This document shows, piece by piece, positions 9,733-18,812 of a stretch of DNA of 64,000 nt. Source of the stretch: Pseudoalteromonas rubra (GTDB lineage: Bacteria > Pseudomonadota > Gammaproteobacteria > Enterobacterales > Alteromonadaceae); assembly GCF_001482385.1 (NCBI RefSeq), contig NZ_CP013611.1:2976001-3040000 (forward strand). Reading direction: 5' to 3'. Each line of letters starts with the position of its first letter. The first letter of the stretch is position 1. The position numbers were made by a program, and so were the translations under genes. The notes beneath the pieces were generated by a model. It was not told the origin of the DNA. It did not search any database and saw only the letters and a list, made by a program, of their open reading frames with translations.

Positions 9733-9828
9733 CGATGCGTGTTACGTTACTAAATCAAGGTATTGGTGTTGGTCGTTTTTTGAACTGTGTTCGGTGGTAC
9801 AATTCACTTTGTTATTAAGGAAAATTCA

Positions 9829-10023
9829 ATGAAACTGAAACTCAACAAAAAGCCGATGAAGGTGTTATCCCCAAGCACAACCACAATGCCTGTTGATATG
9901 ACTCCAAAAGTTGCGGGTGGCTCACTGCTGGCTTGTTTAGCAATCGGCACGCGCGGTTGTCGAACCAATGACTCCTGTGATCACTTCTGTTTTATTTCCG
10001 ATCCAGAGGTTCATGGCTGTTAA
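9829..10023 (+). CDS. probable RiPP precursor, class I lanthipeptide-type leader
   Basis: This 64-codon gene encodes a peptide with a lysine-rich leader (MKLKLNKKPMKVLS, then ...TPKVAGG) and a Cys-rich core. The AGG at residues 29-31 resembles a double-glycine cleavage site. The 33-residue core begins SLLAC and has five Cys (36, 44, 50, 54, 64) and exactly five Ser/Thr (32, 41, 46, 49, 57). These alternate so that five thioether rings could form. The MKLKLNKK-type leader is known from class I lanthipeptide precursors, mainly of Bacteroidetes; assignment here is by pattern. The start at 9829 has a good AAGGAAA ribosome site 5 bases upstream; a longer frame from 9787 lacks one. No lanB, lanC, radical SAM, protease or exporter gene is present in the window, so it is an orphan. 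It lies just behind the five-terminator array and is closed by its own terminator at 10087. Confidence 0.72.
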   Translation: MKLKLNKKPMKVLSPSTTTMPVDMTPKVAGGSLLACLAIGTRGCRTNDSCDHFCFISDPEVHGC

Positions 10024-10080
10024 TTGAAGCACCACAAAACGGAGTGTGCGTATTAGGTGCTTCCCTGTTATTGTCAGTCG

Positions 10081-11451
10081 TTAAATCACCCGCGAAAAGC
10101 GGGTGTTTTTGATCTGTTGTTGCAGATAGGCATCAAAGCACATGCAGATGATGCGGATAAACAGATTACCCTTAGCCGTGACTTCAATGCGTTGCTCGGT
10201 GAGGTCCACCAGGCCATCTTCAGCCAGGGGCTTAAGCGCCGTCAGTGCTTCGGCAAAGTAGTCGTCAAAGTCGAGATCATGCTCTGCGGCAAAGGTCGTT
10301 TTGTCGAGCTCGAAGTGGCAAATAAGCTGCTTGATCGCAGCTGCACGAATTTCATCATCAGGGGTGAGCTTGACGCCTTTATGAATGGCGCTATGGTGCT
10401 CAGTGACGGCCTGGTAGTAGGGCTTCAGATCTTTTTCATTCTGTAGAATGGCATTGCCGATCTGTGAGATAGACGATACGCCGAGACCGAGCAAGTCGCA
10501 GTTACCATGGGTGGTGTAGCCCTGGAAGTTACGGTGCAGATGATTATGTCGTTGAGCCACAGCCAGCTCGTCATTGGTTTTAGCAAAATGGTCCATACCG
10601 ATAAACTGGTAACCGGCATCGCTCATCTGTGTCAGTGTTTGCTTAAAGATCGCAAGCTTTTCTTTTGCGTCGGGCATATCGGCTTCTTTCAGCTTGCGCT
10701 GGGCGGCGAATCTGTCCGGCAGATGGGCATAGTTGAACACCGAAACCCGATCTGGGGCTAGTTCAATGAGCTGCGCTATGGTATCGCGATAGGACTTGAC
10801 GCTCTGATGAGGCAGACCGTAAATCATGTCCATATTAATGGATTTAAAGCCCAGCTCGCGGGCTTGTTTTAAGAGCAACAGCACTTCTTCAATTTGTTGC
10901 GGGCGATTTACTGCGGCCTGCACCTGATCATTAAAATCCTGCACCCCGAATGACACCCGGTTAAAGCCAAGCTTTTTCAGTGCTGGCAGCATGTCTTCGG
11001 CCAGTGATCTGGGGTCGATTTCTATGCCGCGCTGAGCCGTCGGTGTGAAGGTGAAGTGCTGTTCCAGCATGGTGATCAGGCGCGTCATTTGCGATGTGGT
11101 CAGAAAAGTCGGTGTGCCGCCTCCCAGATGCAATTGCTCAACCTGATAAGCTTTAAACAACGGTGCCTGAGCGGCGATTTCCAACTCCAGATGGTCGAGG
11201 TATACGTCGGCCTTGGACTGGTGTCGGGTGATAATCTTATTACAGCCGCAGTAATAGCAAAGCTGGTGACAGAATGGGATATGAATATACAACGACAGCG
11301 CACGGGTATCTGAGTGTGCAATGGCATCAACCAGATCGGCCTGAGTATAACCCGATTCGAGTGACAGGGCTGTTGGGTAAGAGGTATATCTGGGGCCTGA
11401 AATATTGTATTTATTGATGAGGGAGTCATCCCACTGAGGTAGTTTAATCAC
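10081..11451 (-). CDS. hemN: oxygen-independent coproporphyrinogen III oxidase
   Basis: A radical SAM enzyme that oxidatively decarboxylates coproporphyrinogen III to protoporphyrinogen IX without oxygen, in heme synthesis. The 456-residue protein has the iron-sulfur cluster motif HIPFCHQLCYYCGC with Cys 61, 65 and 68 (plus Cys 70), the early NISGPRYTSYPTA segment of true HemN, and LGGGTPTFL near residue 112. True HemN is indicated over HemW by the N-terminal YTSYPTA segment and the full length. An FNR-type promoter lies upstream, fitting an anaerobic role. Its 3' end contains the terminator of the convergent precursor gene. Confidence 0.96.
   Translation of the reverse strand: MIKLPQWDDSLINKYNISGPRYTSYPTALSLESGYTQADLVDAIAHSDTRALSLYIHIPFCHQLCYYCGCNKIITRHQSKADVYLDHLELEIAAQAPLFKAYQVEQLHLGGGTPTFLTTSQMTRLITMLEQHFTFTPTAQRGIEIDPRSLAEDMLPALKKLGFNRVSFGVQDFNDQVQAAVNRPQQIEEVLLLLKQARELGFKSINMDMIYGLPHQSVKSYRDTIAQLIELAPDRVSVFNYAHLPDRFAAQRKLKEADMPDAKEKLAIFKQTLTQMSDAGYQFIGMDHFAKTNDELAVAQRHNHLHRNFQGYTTHGNCDLLGLGVSSISQIGNAILQNEKDLKPYYQAVTEHHSAIHKGVKLTPDDEIRAAAIKQLICHFELDKTTFAAEHDLDFDDYFAEALTALKPLAEDGLVDLTEQRIEVTAKGNLFIRIICMCFDAYLQQQIKNTRFSRVI
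10087..10110 (+). terminator. terminator of the RiPP precursor gene, inside hemN 3' end
   Basis: CACCCGC (10087-10093), loop GAAAA, GCGGGTG (10099-10105) and five T (10106-10110) form an intrinsic terminator for the plus strand. It overlaps the last codons of the convergent hemN. A further inverted repeat without T-run, GAAGCACC (10026-10033) and GGTGCTTC (10056-10063), lies between. Confidence 0.75.
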
Positions 11452-11481
11452 GATCGCACTCTCTTTGCTATTGAGAAGGCT

Positions 11482-11523
11482 AGTGTAAGCAAAGTTGTGT
11501 TTTGGGGCGTTGATCTAAAGCAA
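11482..11523 (-). promoter_or_regulatory. FNR-type promoter of hemN
   Basis: TTGATCTAAAGCAA (11510-11523) matches the FNR consensus TTGATNNNNATCAA at nine of ten defined bases. On the minus strand a -10 element TACACT is at 11487-11482. A start near 11475 would put the FNR site centre at -41.5, the normal place for a class II FNR-activated promoter. Regulation is inferred from sequence only. Confidence 0.6.
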
Positions 11524-11568
11524 AAGGAAGGGCAGGTGATGACGGTCACTGCCCCATCTTGTTGGTTT

Positions 11569-13518
11569 CTACAGCCTAAATTGGTCTACCAGGGTGTTAA
11601 GTTCGCGGGCAATATGGCTCAGTGCCTTGGCGTCCTGGGACACCTGCTGTGCCCCTTGCGCTGTTTCCGCGGCACTCTCACTGACATGGGTGACACTTTC
11701 AGATATTTGCATTGAAACTGTATTCTGCTCCTCTGATGCGCTGGCAATTTGCAAATTCATTTCGCGGATGGTGCTGATTGAGCCACAAATTGCTTGCAAC
11801 GTTGCGCCGGCGTGTTCGGTTTGCTCCGCGGAGTTCTCCGCATGGTCAACATTGCGCTGCATATGCTCAACTGAGCGTTTAGCCTCGTTTTGTAAGCGCG
11901 AGATCATCGCCTGGATCTCTTCGGTACTTTGCTGCGTACGGCTGGCCAGGCTGCGTACTTCATCGGCCACCACAGCAAACCCCCGACCTTGCTCGCCAGC
12001 CCGTGCGGCTTCGATCGCCGCATTGAGTGCCAGCAGGTTGGTCTGGTCTGCAATACTGCGGATCACATCTAAAATGGAGCCAACCGACTCCGTCTCGTTT
12101 TCTAACTGGGTAATGGCCTCACTGACTTGTTGAATACTGCCCACCAGTTCACTCATGGCTTCACGGGAAGTTTGTACCACCTGGATCCCGCTCTGGGATT
12201 GCTGGTCAGCTTCTGTGGCCGCGTCGGCAGCCAGTTGCGCGCTCTGCGTGATCTCATGTACGGTCGCACTCATTTGTTGCATCGCCGTCGCACTTTGGGT
12301 CAGTTGATCTTGTTGTTGATCGGTTTCACTTTTGGTTTTCTCAGTGATTGAAATCATTGCACCAGTTGTGTCATTTAAAGTGGTGGTAGCAGATTTGATT
12401 TTACTCACTATGTCCCGCAGTGTGGTTGTCATTTCAGACATCGCCCGATATATGCCTGTGGTATTCGTGGTCGAAAATTGGTAACTGAGATCGCCTTTGG
12501 CGATGGCTTTGGCCAATGCTTCGATTTCTCTTGGCTCACCGCCAATAGGCTCGCGTAGCAAATTGCTGACATACCAACTCAGGAACGCGCCTGCGAACAC
12601 CACAAACACCGACACTGTGGCAACCAGCATCACCGCCTGCTCACTGGTGCTTTGTGCTTGAGGGCCGAGCTCGTCCTGACGGGCTTTAACATCCAGTTTA
12701 ATCTCTTCCAGAGTGTTAGCTACCTGAGGACCAATGACATTGAGTTTTTGTGAGATTAACTGGTTACGCTGCAATATGGTTTGGTTCACGGCTTTGACGG
12801 CAGCAATGTAATCAAGTTTGTACTGCAAGAACTCAACGAGCATGCCCTGAGCTGGTTGCCATGCAAATGCCCCGGCCTGCTCATCCAGCAGGGCTGCCAG
12901 TTGGCTAAACTCCTCAATGGCGCGTTGGTAATCCTTGTCTGTGTTTGTCACCAGGAATTTGACCACATATAAACGGCCGAGCAACAGAGTTTCCTGCAAC
13001 CGGGCCGCTGCGAACAAGGCTTCATTATTGTTTTGTTGATATGCATTATTGATCACATCGCTGAGTATGGTGCGCATTTGTACGCCTTTGACATCCAGCT
13101 GGTTGGTTACTATGTCATTGCGTTTAGCGTATAACTGGACAATTTGCTCGAATGCCCGCCGATATTCTTCAATGTCGCTCGCACTGTTATTGAGTTGGGT
13201 CTGATAACTGGTATCTGAGATACTCGTCTGGGCTTGGTCCATGAGCTCCTTGAGCAAATCAAAACGCTCATTAAATTCATTAATGTTGATTGTGCTCTGC
13301 TCTTTCAGGTATTTGAGTGCGTTGAGGCGTACCATCAGTAAATTCGCCTGCAGACGGCCGCTTAAGTTGGCATTGCGTGCCAATGTACGATATTCGACGA
13401 AGTTGTTATAACCGGTATTAAGCCCAAGGTAGGCAGAGATTGAAATCACCGTCATCAGAGCGATGAGGGCGCCAAATGAGTACGCAAGCATCTGCGCCAG
13501 CTTGAGGTTTTTAAACAT
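11569..13518 (-). CDS. methyl-accepting chemotaxis protein, long helical sensor
   Basis: A 649-residue inner-membrane chemoreceptor. TM1 spans about residues 10-32, and TM2 about 294-316 ([20 protein letters not shown]). The roughly 260-residue periplasmic part between is predicted all-helical, without Cache features, in the style of HBM-type sensors. A HAMP region follows, then the cytoplasmic rod with the hairpin tip [20 protein letters not shown], where CheA and CheW dock. The C-terminus lacks an NWETF-type CheR tether. The ligand cannot be told. It lies 132 bases downstream of another receptor gene on the same strand, though the two are different in their sensor parts. Confidence 0.93.
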   Translation of the reverse strand: MFKNLKLAQMLAYSFGALIALMTVISISAYLGLNTGYNNFVEYRTLARNANLSGRLQANLLMVRLNALKYLKEQSTININEFNERFDLLKELMDQAQTSISDTSYQTQLNNSASDIEEYRRAFEQIVQLYAKRNDIVTNQLDVKGVQMRTILSDVINNAYQQNNNEALFAAARLQETLLLGRLYVVKFLVTNTDKDYQRAIEEFSQLAALLDEQAGAFAWQPAQGMLVEFLQYKLDYIAAVKAVNQTILQRNQLISQKLNVIGPQVANTLEEIKLDVKARQDELGPQAQSTSEQAVMLVATVSVFVVFAGAFLSWYVSNLLREPIGGEPREIEALAKAIAKGDLSYQFSTTNTTGIYRAMSEMTTTLRDIVSKIKSATTTLNDTTGAMISITEKTKSETDQQQDQLTQSATAMQQMSATVHEITQSAQLAADAATEADQQSQSGIQVVQTSREAMSELVGSIQQVSEAITQLENETESVGSILDVIRSIADQTNLLALNAAIEAARAGEQGRGFAVVADEVRSLASRTQQSTEEIQAMISRLQNEAKRSVEHMQRNVDHAENSAEQTEHAGATLQAICGSISTIREMNLQIASASEEQNTVSMQISESVTHVSESAAETAQGAQQVSQDAKALSHIARELNTLVDQFRL

Positions 13519-13621
13519 AATTAAGCACTGATCCGCAAAGAGTCACCTTATAAGTGATCGTCTGCAACTGTGCATTAGTCAAGTTTTGGCAAGATAGAAA
13601 TAGTGGGGAATGTGTTGTCAG

Positions 13622-13643
13622 GCGGCCCGGGAGCCCGGGCCGC
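13622..13643. terminator. GC-rich perfect hairpin between two chemoreceptor genes
   Basis: GCGGCCCGGG (13622-13631), two bases, and CCCGGGCCGC (13634-13643) form a perfect 10-bp stem just after the stop of the upstream receptor gene (minus strand). No T-run follows on either strand, so it may stabilise the mRNA end or act as a weak terminator. Confidence 0.5.
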
Positions 13644-13650
13644 TCAGACG

Positions 13651-15681
13651 TTACAGTTTAAATTGATTTACGGTGTTGTTAAGTGCTTTTGCCAGGCTAT
13701 TCAGATCTCGGGCTTCATCAGCCAGCAAGTGTGCGTGGCTCGCTGTGCTATTGACCAGGTCATTAATGGCGTTGAGGCTATTATTGATATCCTCAGCAAC
13801 GACTGTTTGTTCTTCCGTTGAGGTCGCAATCTGATGACTTTGATCTTGTACCGTACTGACTGACTCAGTGATATTACGCAGTGCATCCAGCACTTCCTGC
13901 GTTTGTCCTACAGACCCCTCTGCACGCTCCTGGCCCTGCTGCATCATCACTGAGGCTTGCTGAGCAATCTGTTGCAGGCGAGATATCATATTACGGATAT
14001 CATCTGTGGACTCCTGGGTACGACTGGCCAGGCTGCGGACTTCATCAGCTACCACGGCAAAACCGCGACCTTGCTCACCTGCGCGGGCAGCTTCAATGGC
14101 TGCGTTAAGTGCCAGCAGGTTGGTCTGCTCTGCAATGCCATTGATCACGTCTATCACGGCCCCTATGTTGCTGGTTTCCTGTTCCAGACCGGCAACCACT
14201 TTGGCCGCCTCACCAATGTGACCAGCCAGCTGAGTCATGACTTCCTGTGCCTGACCAGAGCGAGCAGCACCGTCATTGGTCATGCTCTGAACCAGATCAG
14301 CAGCCCGGTTTGTTTCATGGGCATTACGGGAAATTTCGGTGACTGTGGCTGCCATCTCTGTGACTGCTGCACTCACACTGTCAACTTGTTCTTTTTCCTG
14401 TTGGATCTCGTTGTTGGTGTTGGTCGAAACATCCTGTAATTGTGCGGCAGCACCACTGAGTTGCTGTGCTTGTGCTGCTGTGTCGAGCATCATACTGCGT
14501 AGCTTGTCGATAAAGGTGTTCATGTGGTGAGCCAGCTGGCCGACTTCGTCCTGACTGTTGATATCGATGCGACGCGTCAGGTCACCTTCACCTGAGGCAA
14601 TATCCCGCATGGTATTGGTCAGCGTGGTGATCGGTGCAGCAATCATTTGTGTGGCCCATAAAATCATGGCAACAATAATGGCCAGAATAATGATCACAGC
14701 GGTCACTGTGCTCATGACCGCATCATTGACAGGCTCTTCAATCAGGCTGACCGGGATCAGCAATCCCAGGTGCCAATCCAAGATCGGTTTATCAAGTTTA
14801 ACTTTGTTGAATACCACATAGTAATCAACACCTTTGAGGGTAACCATCGCGGCACCTGCGCCCTTTGAGCGCATTGCGCGATTGAGCTCAGTAAATCCTT
14901 CGGTATCTGCAAATTGTCTTTCCAGCGCTTCCAGGCCTTCTTTGCCGTTCGGGCCCTCATCTGTAATAGAGAGTGTATGCCCGGTTCGTTTGGACAGATG
15001 GACCACTTTATAATCGTGGTCGAGTAAGAAGCCATAACCCTGACCGTCAAACTGGATCTGCTCAACCAGTTCACTGATCTTGTTAATTTGCAGGTCAACA
15101 CCACCTACCGCAACCAGTTCGCGTTGGGCATTGTAGACCGGTTGCTGAACGACGGCAGAGACGGCACCCGTGTTGATATCAACAGACACTGCACCGACAT
15201 ACAGACCACCATGACTCAGGGCATCCTGCCACCAGGGGCGCTTGTACGAGTAGTAAGGGCGGCCATCAGAGTAGTTTGAGGTACGCTCATTTTCTTTGAA
15301 GTATTCACCTGTGCGTGCCGATGCCATGAAAGCGGAAAGGATATTCTCATCGCTGGCTGAGACGCGGATAAAGTCCTGATTGACTTCCTGATAACCAAGG
15401 TCGGCACTCAGCTGCTTTTCTCGCTGGGTATAGTCGTCAAACCAATTAACATTGTGCGGATTAGTAACAAAGGTTTCTACAATTGCACCGTAACGCGTAA
15501 AGAAGGATTCCATGGAGAGCTTCTCGGCATATAAGTGACTTTCTGCTTCTCTCTCTATGCCCTCTCGGGAAAGTTGGGCAATGTGGTTAACGAAATACCC
15601 TGACGCAGCAACCAACAAAATAGAAATGGTACCGCCAATCAAAAAGAGAATTTTTTTTCTAAGGGATAAATTTTCAAGCAT
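13651..15681 (-). CDS. methyl-accepting chemotaxis protein with Cache-type sensor
   Basis: A 676-residue chemoreceptor. TM1 is about residues 10-32 ([20 protein letters not shown]), and TM2 about 327-347 ([19 protein letters not shown]). The periplasmic part has dCache-like features: [16 protein letters not shown], then a second half with [13 protein letters not shown] and [13 protein letters not shown]; such domains bind small metabolites. HAMP ([15 protein letters not shown]) and the signalling tip [20 protein letters not shown] follow. In related double-Cache receptors amino acids are frequent ligands, but nothing here fixes the ligand. It is probably transcribed from the 256-base gap in front of the SDR gene. 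Confidence 0.94.
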   Translation of the reverse strand: MLENLSLRKKILFLIGGTISILLVAASGYFVNHIAQLSREGIEREAESHLYAEKLSMESFFTRYGAIVETFVTNPHNVNWFDDYTQREKQLSADLGYQEVNQDFIRVSASDENILSAFMASARTGEYFKENERTSNYSDGRPYYSYKRPWWQDALSHGGLYVGAVSVDINTGAVSAVVQQPVYNAQRELVAVGGVDLQINKISELVEQIQFDGQGYGFLLDHDYKVVHLSKRTGHTLSITDEGPNGKEGLEALERQFADTEGFTELNRAMRSKGAGAAMVTLKGVDYYVVFNKVKLDKPILDWHLGLLIPVSLIEEPVNDAVMSTVTAVIIILAIIVAMILWATQMIAAPITTLTNTMRDIASGEGDLTRRIDINSQDEVGQLAHHMNTFIDKLRSMMLDTAAQAQQLSGAAAQLQDVSTNTNNEIQQEKEQVDSVSAAVTEMAATVTEISRNAHETNRAADLVQSMTNDGAARSGQAQEVMTQLAGHIGEAAKVVAGLEQETSNIGAVIDVINGIAEQTNLLALNAAIEAARAGEQGRGFAVVADEVRSLASRTQESTDDIRNMISRLQQIAQQASVMMQQGQERAEGSVGQTQEVLDALRNITESVSTVQDQSHQIATSTEEQTVVAEDINNSLNAINDLVNSTASHAHLLADEARDLNSLAKALNNTVNQFKL

Positions 15682-15937
15682 GCGTTTTTCTTTTTCTTGG
15701 GATCAGGCAAGCTTCAATCAAACCATATCTCATGCAATAAGGCTACAAATTACGGTGGTTGATTGATAACACTTGGCGAATAATCTTTACATCCCTAATC
15801 GGCAATAGGGACAGATACTTTAACTTTTAGCAATAAATCAGTCGTTTTTATTACTTCCTATGTCATCGCAGATTTTTGCCAGTACACAGTGTGCTGTTGC
15901 ATGATGTCTAGAGCTGATCAAACTACAGGATAATGAT

Positions 15938-16699
15938 ATGCACAAAAAACTCGTTGTTGCCGGTGCGGGCTGGTTGGGAATGCCTGCGGCCGAAGCCGCG
16001 GCAGAACAAGGGTGGCAGGTACAGGCAACCCGACGACAGCCGCACAGCTGTGCCCTGTCTCGACAACTGGTTCATGATGGTACAAGACTGGTGCATGACG
16101 TATCGTTACAGCATGCTTTCTGGCTTTGTGCTATGCCACCGGGTGCGCGTCGTGAAGACAGTAACTATCTGGTGACATTAGAAGCGACGCTGGTGTTGGC
16201 GACTGAGCTGCAAATGCAGGGCTTTTTACTGTGCTCGAGTACCGGGGTTTATGCCGAAGCTGATGGGGTTTATAGCGAGCAGGGAGCACTGGCTGCAAGC
16301 GATTCACAGCGTCAACGCATTTTGCTGCAGGCAGAGCAGTTGGTGCTGTCCCATGGCGGCAAGGTGCTCAGACTGGCAGGCTTGGTCGGGCCAGGACGGG
16401 AACCAGGACAATTTATCGCTGGAAAGACCTTACGTAGCAGCGCTCAGGAGCGGGTTAATATGGTCCATCAGGCAGATGTGGTTTCGGCCATCATGTCAGT
16501 ACTGACTCACTGGCCGCAGGCGAGATCAATTTACAACGTATGCGCTCCTTCACATCCGTTTAAGCAGGATTACTATCAGGCGCATTGTGCGCAGGCGGGC
16601 ACCCAACCCCCAAGCTTTGCCGGCGATAACAGCAAAGCGCGGATCATTGACGGCGCGGCCATCAGTGAGTTGGGATTTAGTTATCAGCACGCCATCTGA
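15938..16699 (+). CDS. NAD(P)-binding short-chain/epimerase-like protein (YeeZ type)
   Basis: A 253-residue protein with a Rossmann nucleotide-binding start KLVVAGAGWLGMPAAEAA (GxGxxG at residues 8-13) and the epimerase-like LLCSSTGVYAEADG near residues 97-110, where S and Y would match the catalytic region. LRLAGLVGPGREP near 144-156 is also typical of extended SDR proteins. The substrate is unknown. The ATG at 15938 follows an ACAGGA ribosome site. The gene ends 6 bases before the convergent hutC stop. It is close to the YeeZ/SDR family of E. coli, which has no firm role either. Confidence 0.72.
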   Translation: MHKKLVVAGAGWLGMPAAEAAAEQGWQVQATRRQPHSCALSRQLVHDGTRLVHDVSLQHAFWLCAMPPGARREDSNYLVTLEATLVLATELQMQGFLLCSSTGVYAEADGVYSEQGALAASDSQRQRILLQAEQLVLSHGGKVLRLAGLVGPGREPGQFIAGKTLRSSAQERVNMVHQADVVSAIMSVLTHWPQARSIYNVCAPSHPFKQDYYQAHCAQAGTQPPSFAGDNSKARIIDGAAISELGFSYQHAI

Positions 16700-16705
16700 G
16701 CAGGT

Positions 16706-17416
16706 TCACTTCTTAAAGGTCAGGTGGCCGCCTAGGCGATACTTACTGCCCGGTGAGATTAACCGGGCAAAGCTGACAATGCCGCCTTCAGACCAGGTTC
16801 TGCGGATCAGTTGTAAGCAGGGCTCTTCATGAAACATATTCAGCCACTGGCAAATATCCGAGCCGGGCATAATGGCCTCAACGGTATGGCGTGCCTCTGT
16901 CAGGGGGGCTATCTGGACTAGGTACTCATGAGGGGTGATTTGCGTGAAGTCCTGTTGCAGGTAGTCAGGTGCCAACAGAGGGTTAACGAAGCGCTCCTCG
17001 ACTTGCAGAGGTTGTTCATTGTCATGATGCACGAGCACACTACGGTACACCTGTGTGTCGATCTCAACACCCAGTGCAATAGCGATTGGGGCGATGGCCG
17101 CCATGGATTCAAGAGACAGGACGACACAAGTGTAGTTACCACCGCGTTCTTTGACCTCATCGGCGATATTACGGATTTCAAGCAGTGAAGACTGGGATTT
17201 GAATCTGGCGACAAAGGTGCCCAGGCCCTGGCTGCGGGTCAGGATCCCGGCGTCGGTCAGTTCACTGAGTGCTCGTCTGGCGGTCATGCGGCTTACCCTG
17301 AATTGCGCGGATAAGGCGTTTTCAGATGGAACTTGTTGATCTTCTTGCCAGATACCACTGCGGATCTGCGTGATGATATGTTGTTTTATTTGTGCAAATT
17401 TGGGTTGCGTTGTCAC
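16706..17416 (-). CDS. hutC: histidine utilisation repressor HutC (GntR family)
   Basis: A 236-residue GntR-family repressor. The N-terminal winged helix-turn-helix (residues about 10-70: PSENALSAQFRVSRMTARRA and GILTRSQGLGTFVA) is followed by a UTRA ligand-binding domain (about 95-230). In relatives HutC is released from DNA by urocanate. It is divergent from hutI, with a palindromic operator between them. Its own start codon is 87 bases from that operator, so it may be autoregulated. Confidence 0.93.
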   Translation of the reverse strand: MTTQPKFAQIKQHIITQIRSGIWQEDQQVPSENALSAQFRVSRMTARRALSELTDAGILTRSQGLGTFVARFKSQSSLLEIRNIADEVKERGGNYTCVVLSLESMAAIAPIAIALGVEIDTQVYRSVLVHHDNEQPLQVEERFVNPLLAPDYLQQDFTQITPHEYLVQIAPLTEARHTVEAIMPGSDICQWLNMFHEEPCLQLIRRTWSEGGIVSFARLISPGSKYRLGGHLTFKK

Positions 17417-17503
17417 AATCTCATGCCATGGTTAGTAAAGTAAACCCAACTGTAGCGTCAGGTTGAGCGGACATAGCTCACTGATAAACATGGCACAGCT
17501 CTA

Positions 17504-17531
17504 TTGTATATACAAGTAATCTTGCTACACT
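17504..17531 (+). promoter_or_regulatory. hutI promoter with overlapping HutC-type operator
   Basis: The perfect palindrome TTGTATATACAA (17504-17515) matches the TGTA-N2-TACA core of HutC operators. It overlaps a -35 element TTGTAT (17504-17509), with 16 bases to an extended -10 (TGCTACACT, hexamer 17526-17531). Repressor bound here would block RNA polymerase directly. Confidence 0.72.
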
Positions 17532-17567
17532 CAAAGCAGTAAGTTAGAGATGAGGAATTGACTGGTG

Positions 17568-18788
17568 ATGGAAGTAGATTTAGTGGTTCTGGACGTCAAT
17601 CTGGCGACCATGGACCCGGATATTGAGCGCCCTTATGGGGCCATTGAGCATGGAGCGATGATGGTCAAAGATGGGGTAATCTGTTGGCTTGGGGCACAAG
17701 CTGAGCTGCCGGAGTTTGATCCGGTGACCACGCCGACTATCTCAGCAAAAGGGGCTTGGATGACGCCGGGCCTGATTGATTGTCATACCCACATTCTGTT
17801 CGCCGGTTCACGCGCTCAGGAGTTTGAGCAACGCCTTAATGGCGTGTCTTATCAGCAAATTGCACAGCAAGGCGGCGGCATTGCAACGACTATGAAGGCA
17901 ACCCGTGCCGCGGATCATGAACACTTGTTTGTGGCCGGTAAAACGCGACTGAATGCCTTGCTGAGTGAGGGTGTCACCACAGTGGAAAGCAAATCGGGTT
18001 ATGGCCTGGATTGCGAAAGCGAAATTAAGCTGCTGGAAGTCAACCGTATGCTGGATGAGCATCACCCGATCAGTGTACAAAGTACGTTCCTGGGCGCCCA
18101 TGCGCTGCCGCCGGAGTATCGTGATGACGCCGATGGTTATATCGATCTGGTGTGTGAGCAAATGTTACCTCAGGTAGCCGAACAATCCCTGGCCGATGCG
18201 GTCGATGCGTTTTGTGAAAATGTTGGTTTCAGCAATGCGCAAACGCGCCGGGTATTTGCCACAGCCACAGAGCTGGGTTTAAAAGTAAAGTGTCATGCTG
18301 AACAGCTGTCAAATCAGCACGGCAGTGAGCTGGTGGCTGAGTTTAATGGGTTGTCCGCCGACCACATTGAGTATCTGGATGAAGTGGGTGTTAAAGCGAT
18401 GGCCAAAGCAGGCACTGTCGGAGTGGTGCTGCCGGGCGCATTTTATTTTCTTCGTGAAACCCAGTTACCCCCGATTGAGCTACTGCGCGAGCATAATGTA
18501 CCGATTGCACTAGCCAGTGACTTTAACCCGGGAACTGCGCCATTGTGCTCACTACGCCTGATGTTGAATATGGCATGCACCCTGTTCCGCATGACACCTG
18601 AAGAAGCCTTGCTGGGCGTTACGCGCCATGGTGCTAAAGCGCTGGGTTTGTCGGATCGGGGGATGCTGAAAGTCGGCATGCGCGCCGATATGGTACTGTG
18701 GCAGGTCGGTCATCCGGCTGAGCTCAGTTATCAGTTTGGCGTAAATGACCTGTTAAATACCTGGATTTCGGGTAAACTTGTGCAATAG
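17568..18788 (+). CDS. hutI: imidazolonepropionase HutI
   Basis: Hydrolyses 4-imidazolone-5-propionate to N-formimidoyl-L-glutamate, third step of histidine breakdown. The 406-residue amidohydrolase has the metal-binding [12 protein letters not shown] near residues 68-79, [12 protein letters not shown] near 243-254 and [10 protein letters not shown] near 318-327 with the metal aspartate. An in-frame GTG at 17565 directly precedes the ATG at 17568; GAGG at 17552-17555 fits the GTG slightly better in spacing, so the start is uncertain by one codon. hutG lies beyond the next gene on the opposite strand; hutU and hutH are not in the window. Confidence 0.96.
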   Translation: MEVDLVVLDVNLATMDPDIERPYGAIEHGAMMVKDGVICWLGAQAELPEFDPVTTPTISAKGAWMTPGLIDCHTHILFAGSRAQEFEQRLNGVSYQQIAQQGGGIATTMKATRAADHEHLFVAGKTRLNALLSEGVTTVESKSGYGLDCESEIKLLEVNRMLDEHHPISVQSTFLGAHALPPEYRDDADGYIDLVCEQMLPQVAEQSLADAVDAFCENVGFSNAQTRRVFATATELGLKVKCHAEQLSNQHGSELVAEFNGLSADHIEYLDEVGVKAMAKAGTVGVVLPGAFYFLRETQLPPIELLREHNVPIALASDFNPGTAPLCSLRLMLNMACTLFRMTPEEALLGVTRHGAKALGLSDRGMLKVGMRADMVLWQVGHPAELSYQFGVNDLLNTWISGKLVQ

Positions 18789-18812
18789 TAAGAATTTCAC
18801 AATGGTCCGCCG

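Noticed and set aside
9763..9803. Promoter for the RiPP precursor gene
   Set aside because: TACAAT at 9798 is a fair -10, but TTGAAC at 9780 is only 12 bases away and no other -35 fits; left as unsupported.
10026..10063. GAAGCACC/GGTGCTTC inverted repeat as the precursor gene terminator
   Set aside because: The loop is 22 bases and no T-run follows; the hairpin at 10087-10110 is a far better terminator.
13957..14439. 160-codon plus-strand frame opposite a chemoreceptor gene
   Set aside because: Lies over the conserved signalling domain in antisense; similar shadow frames occur opposite the other receptors.
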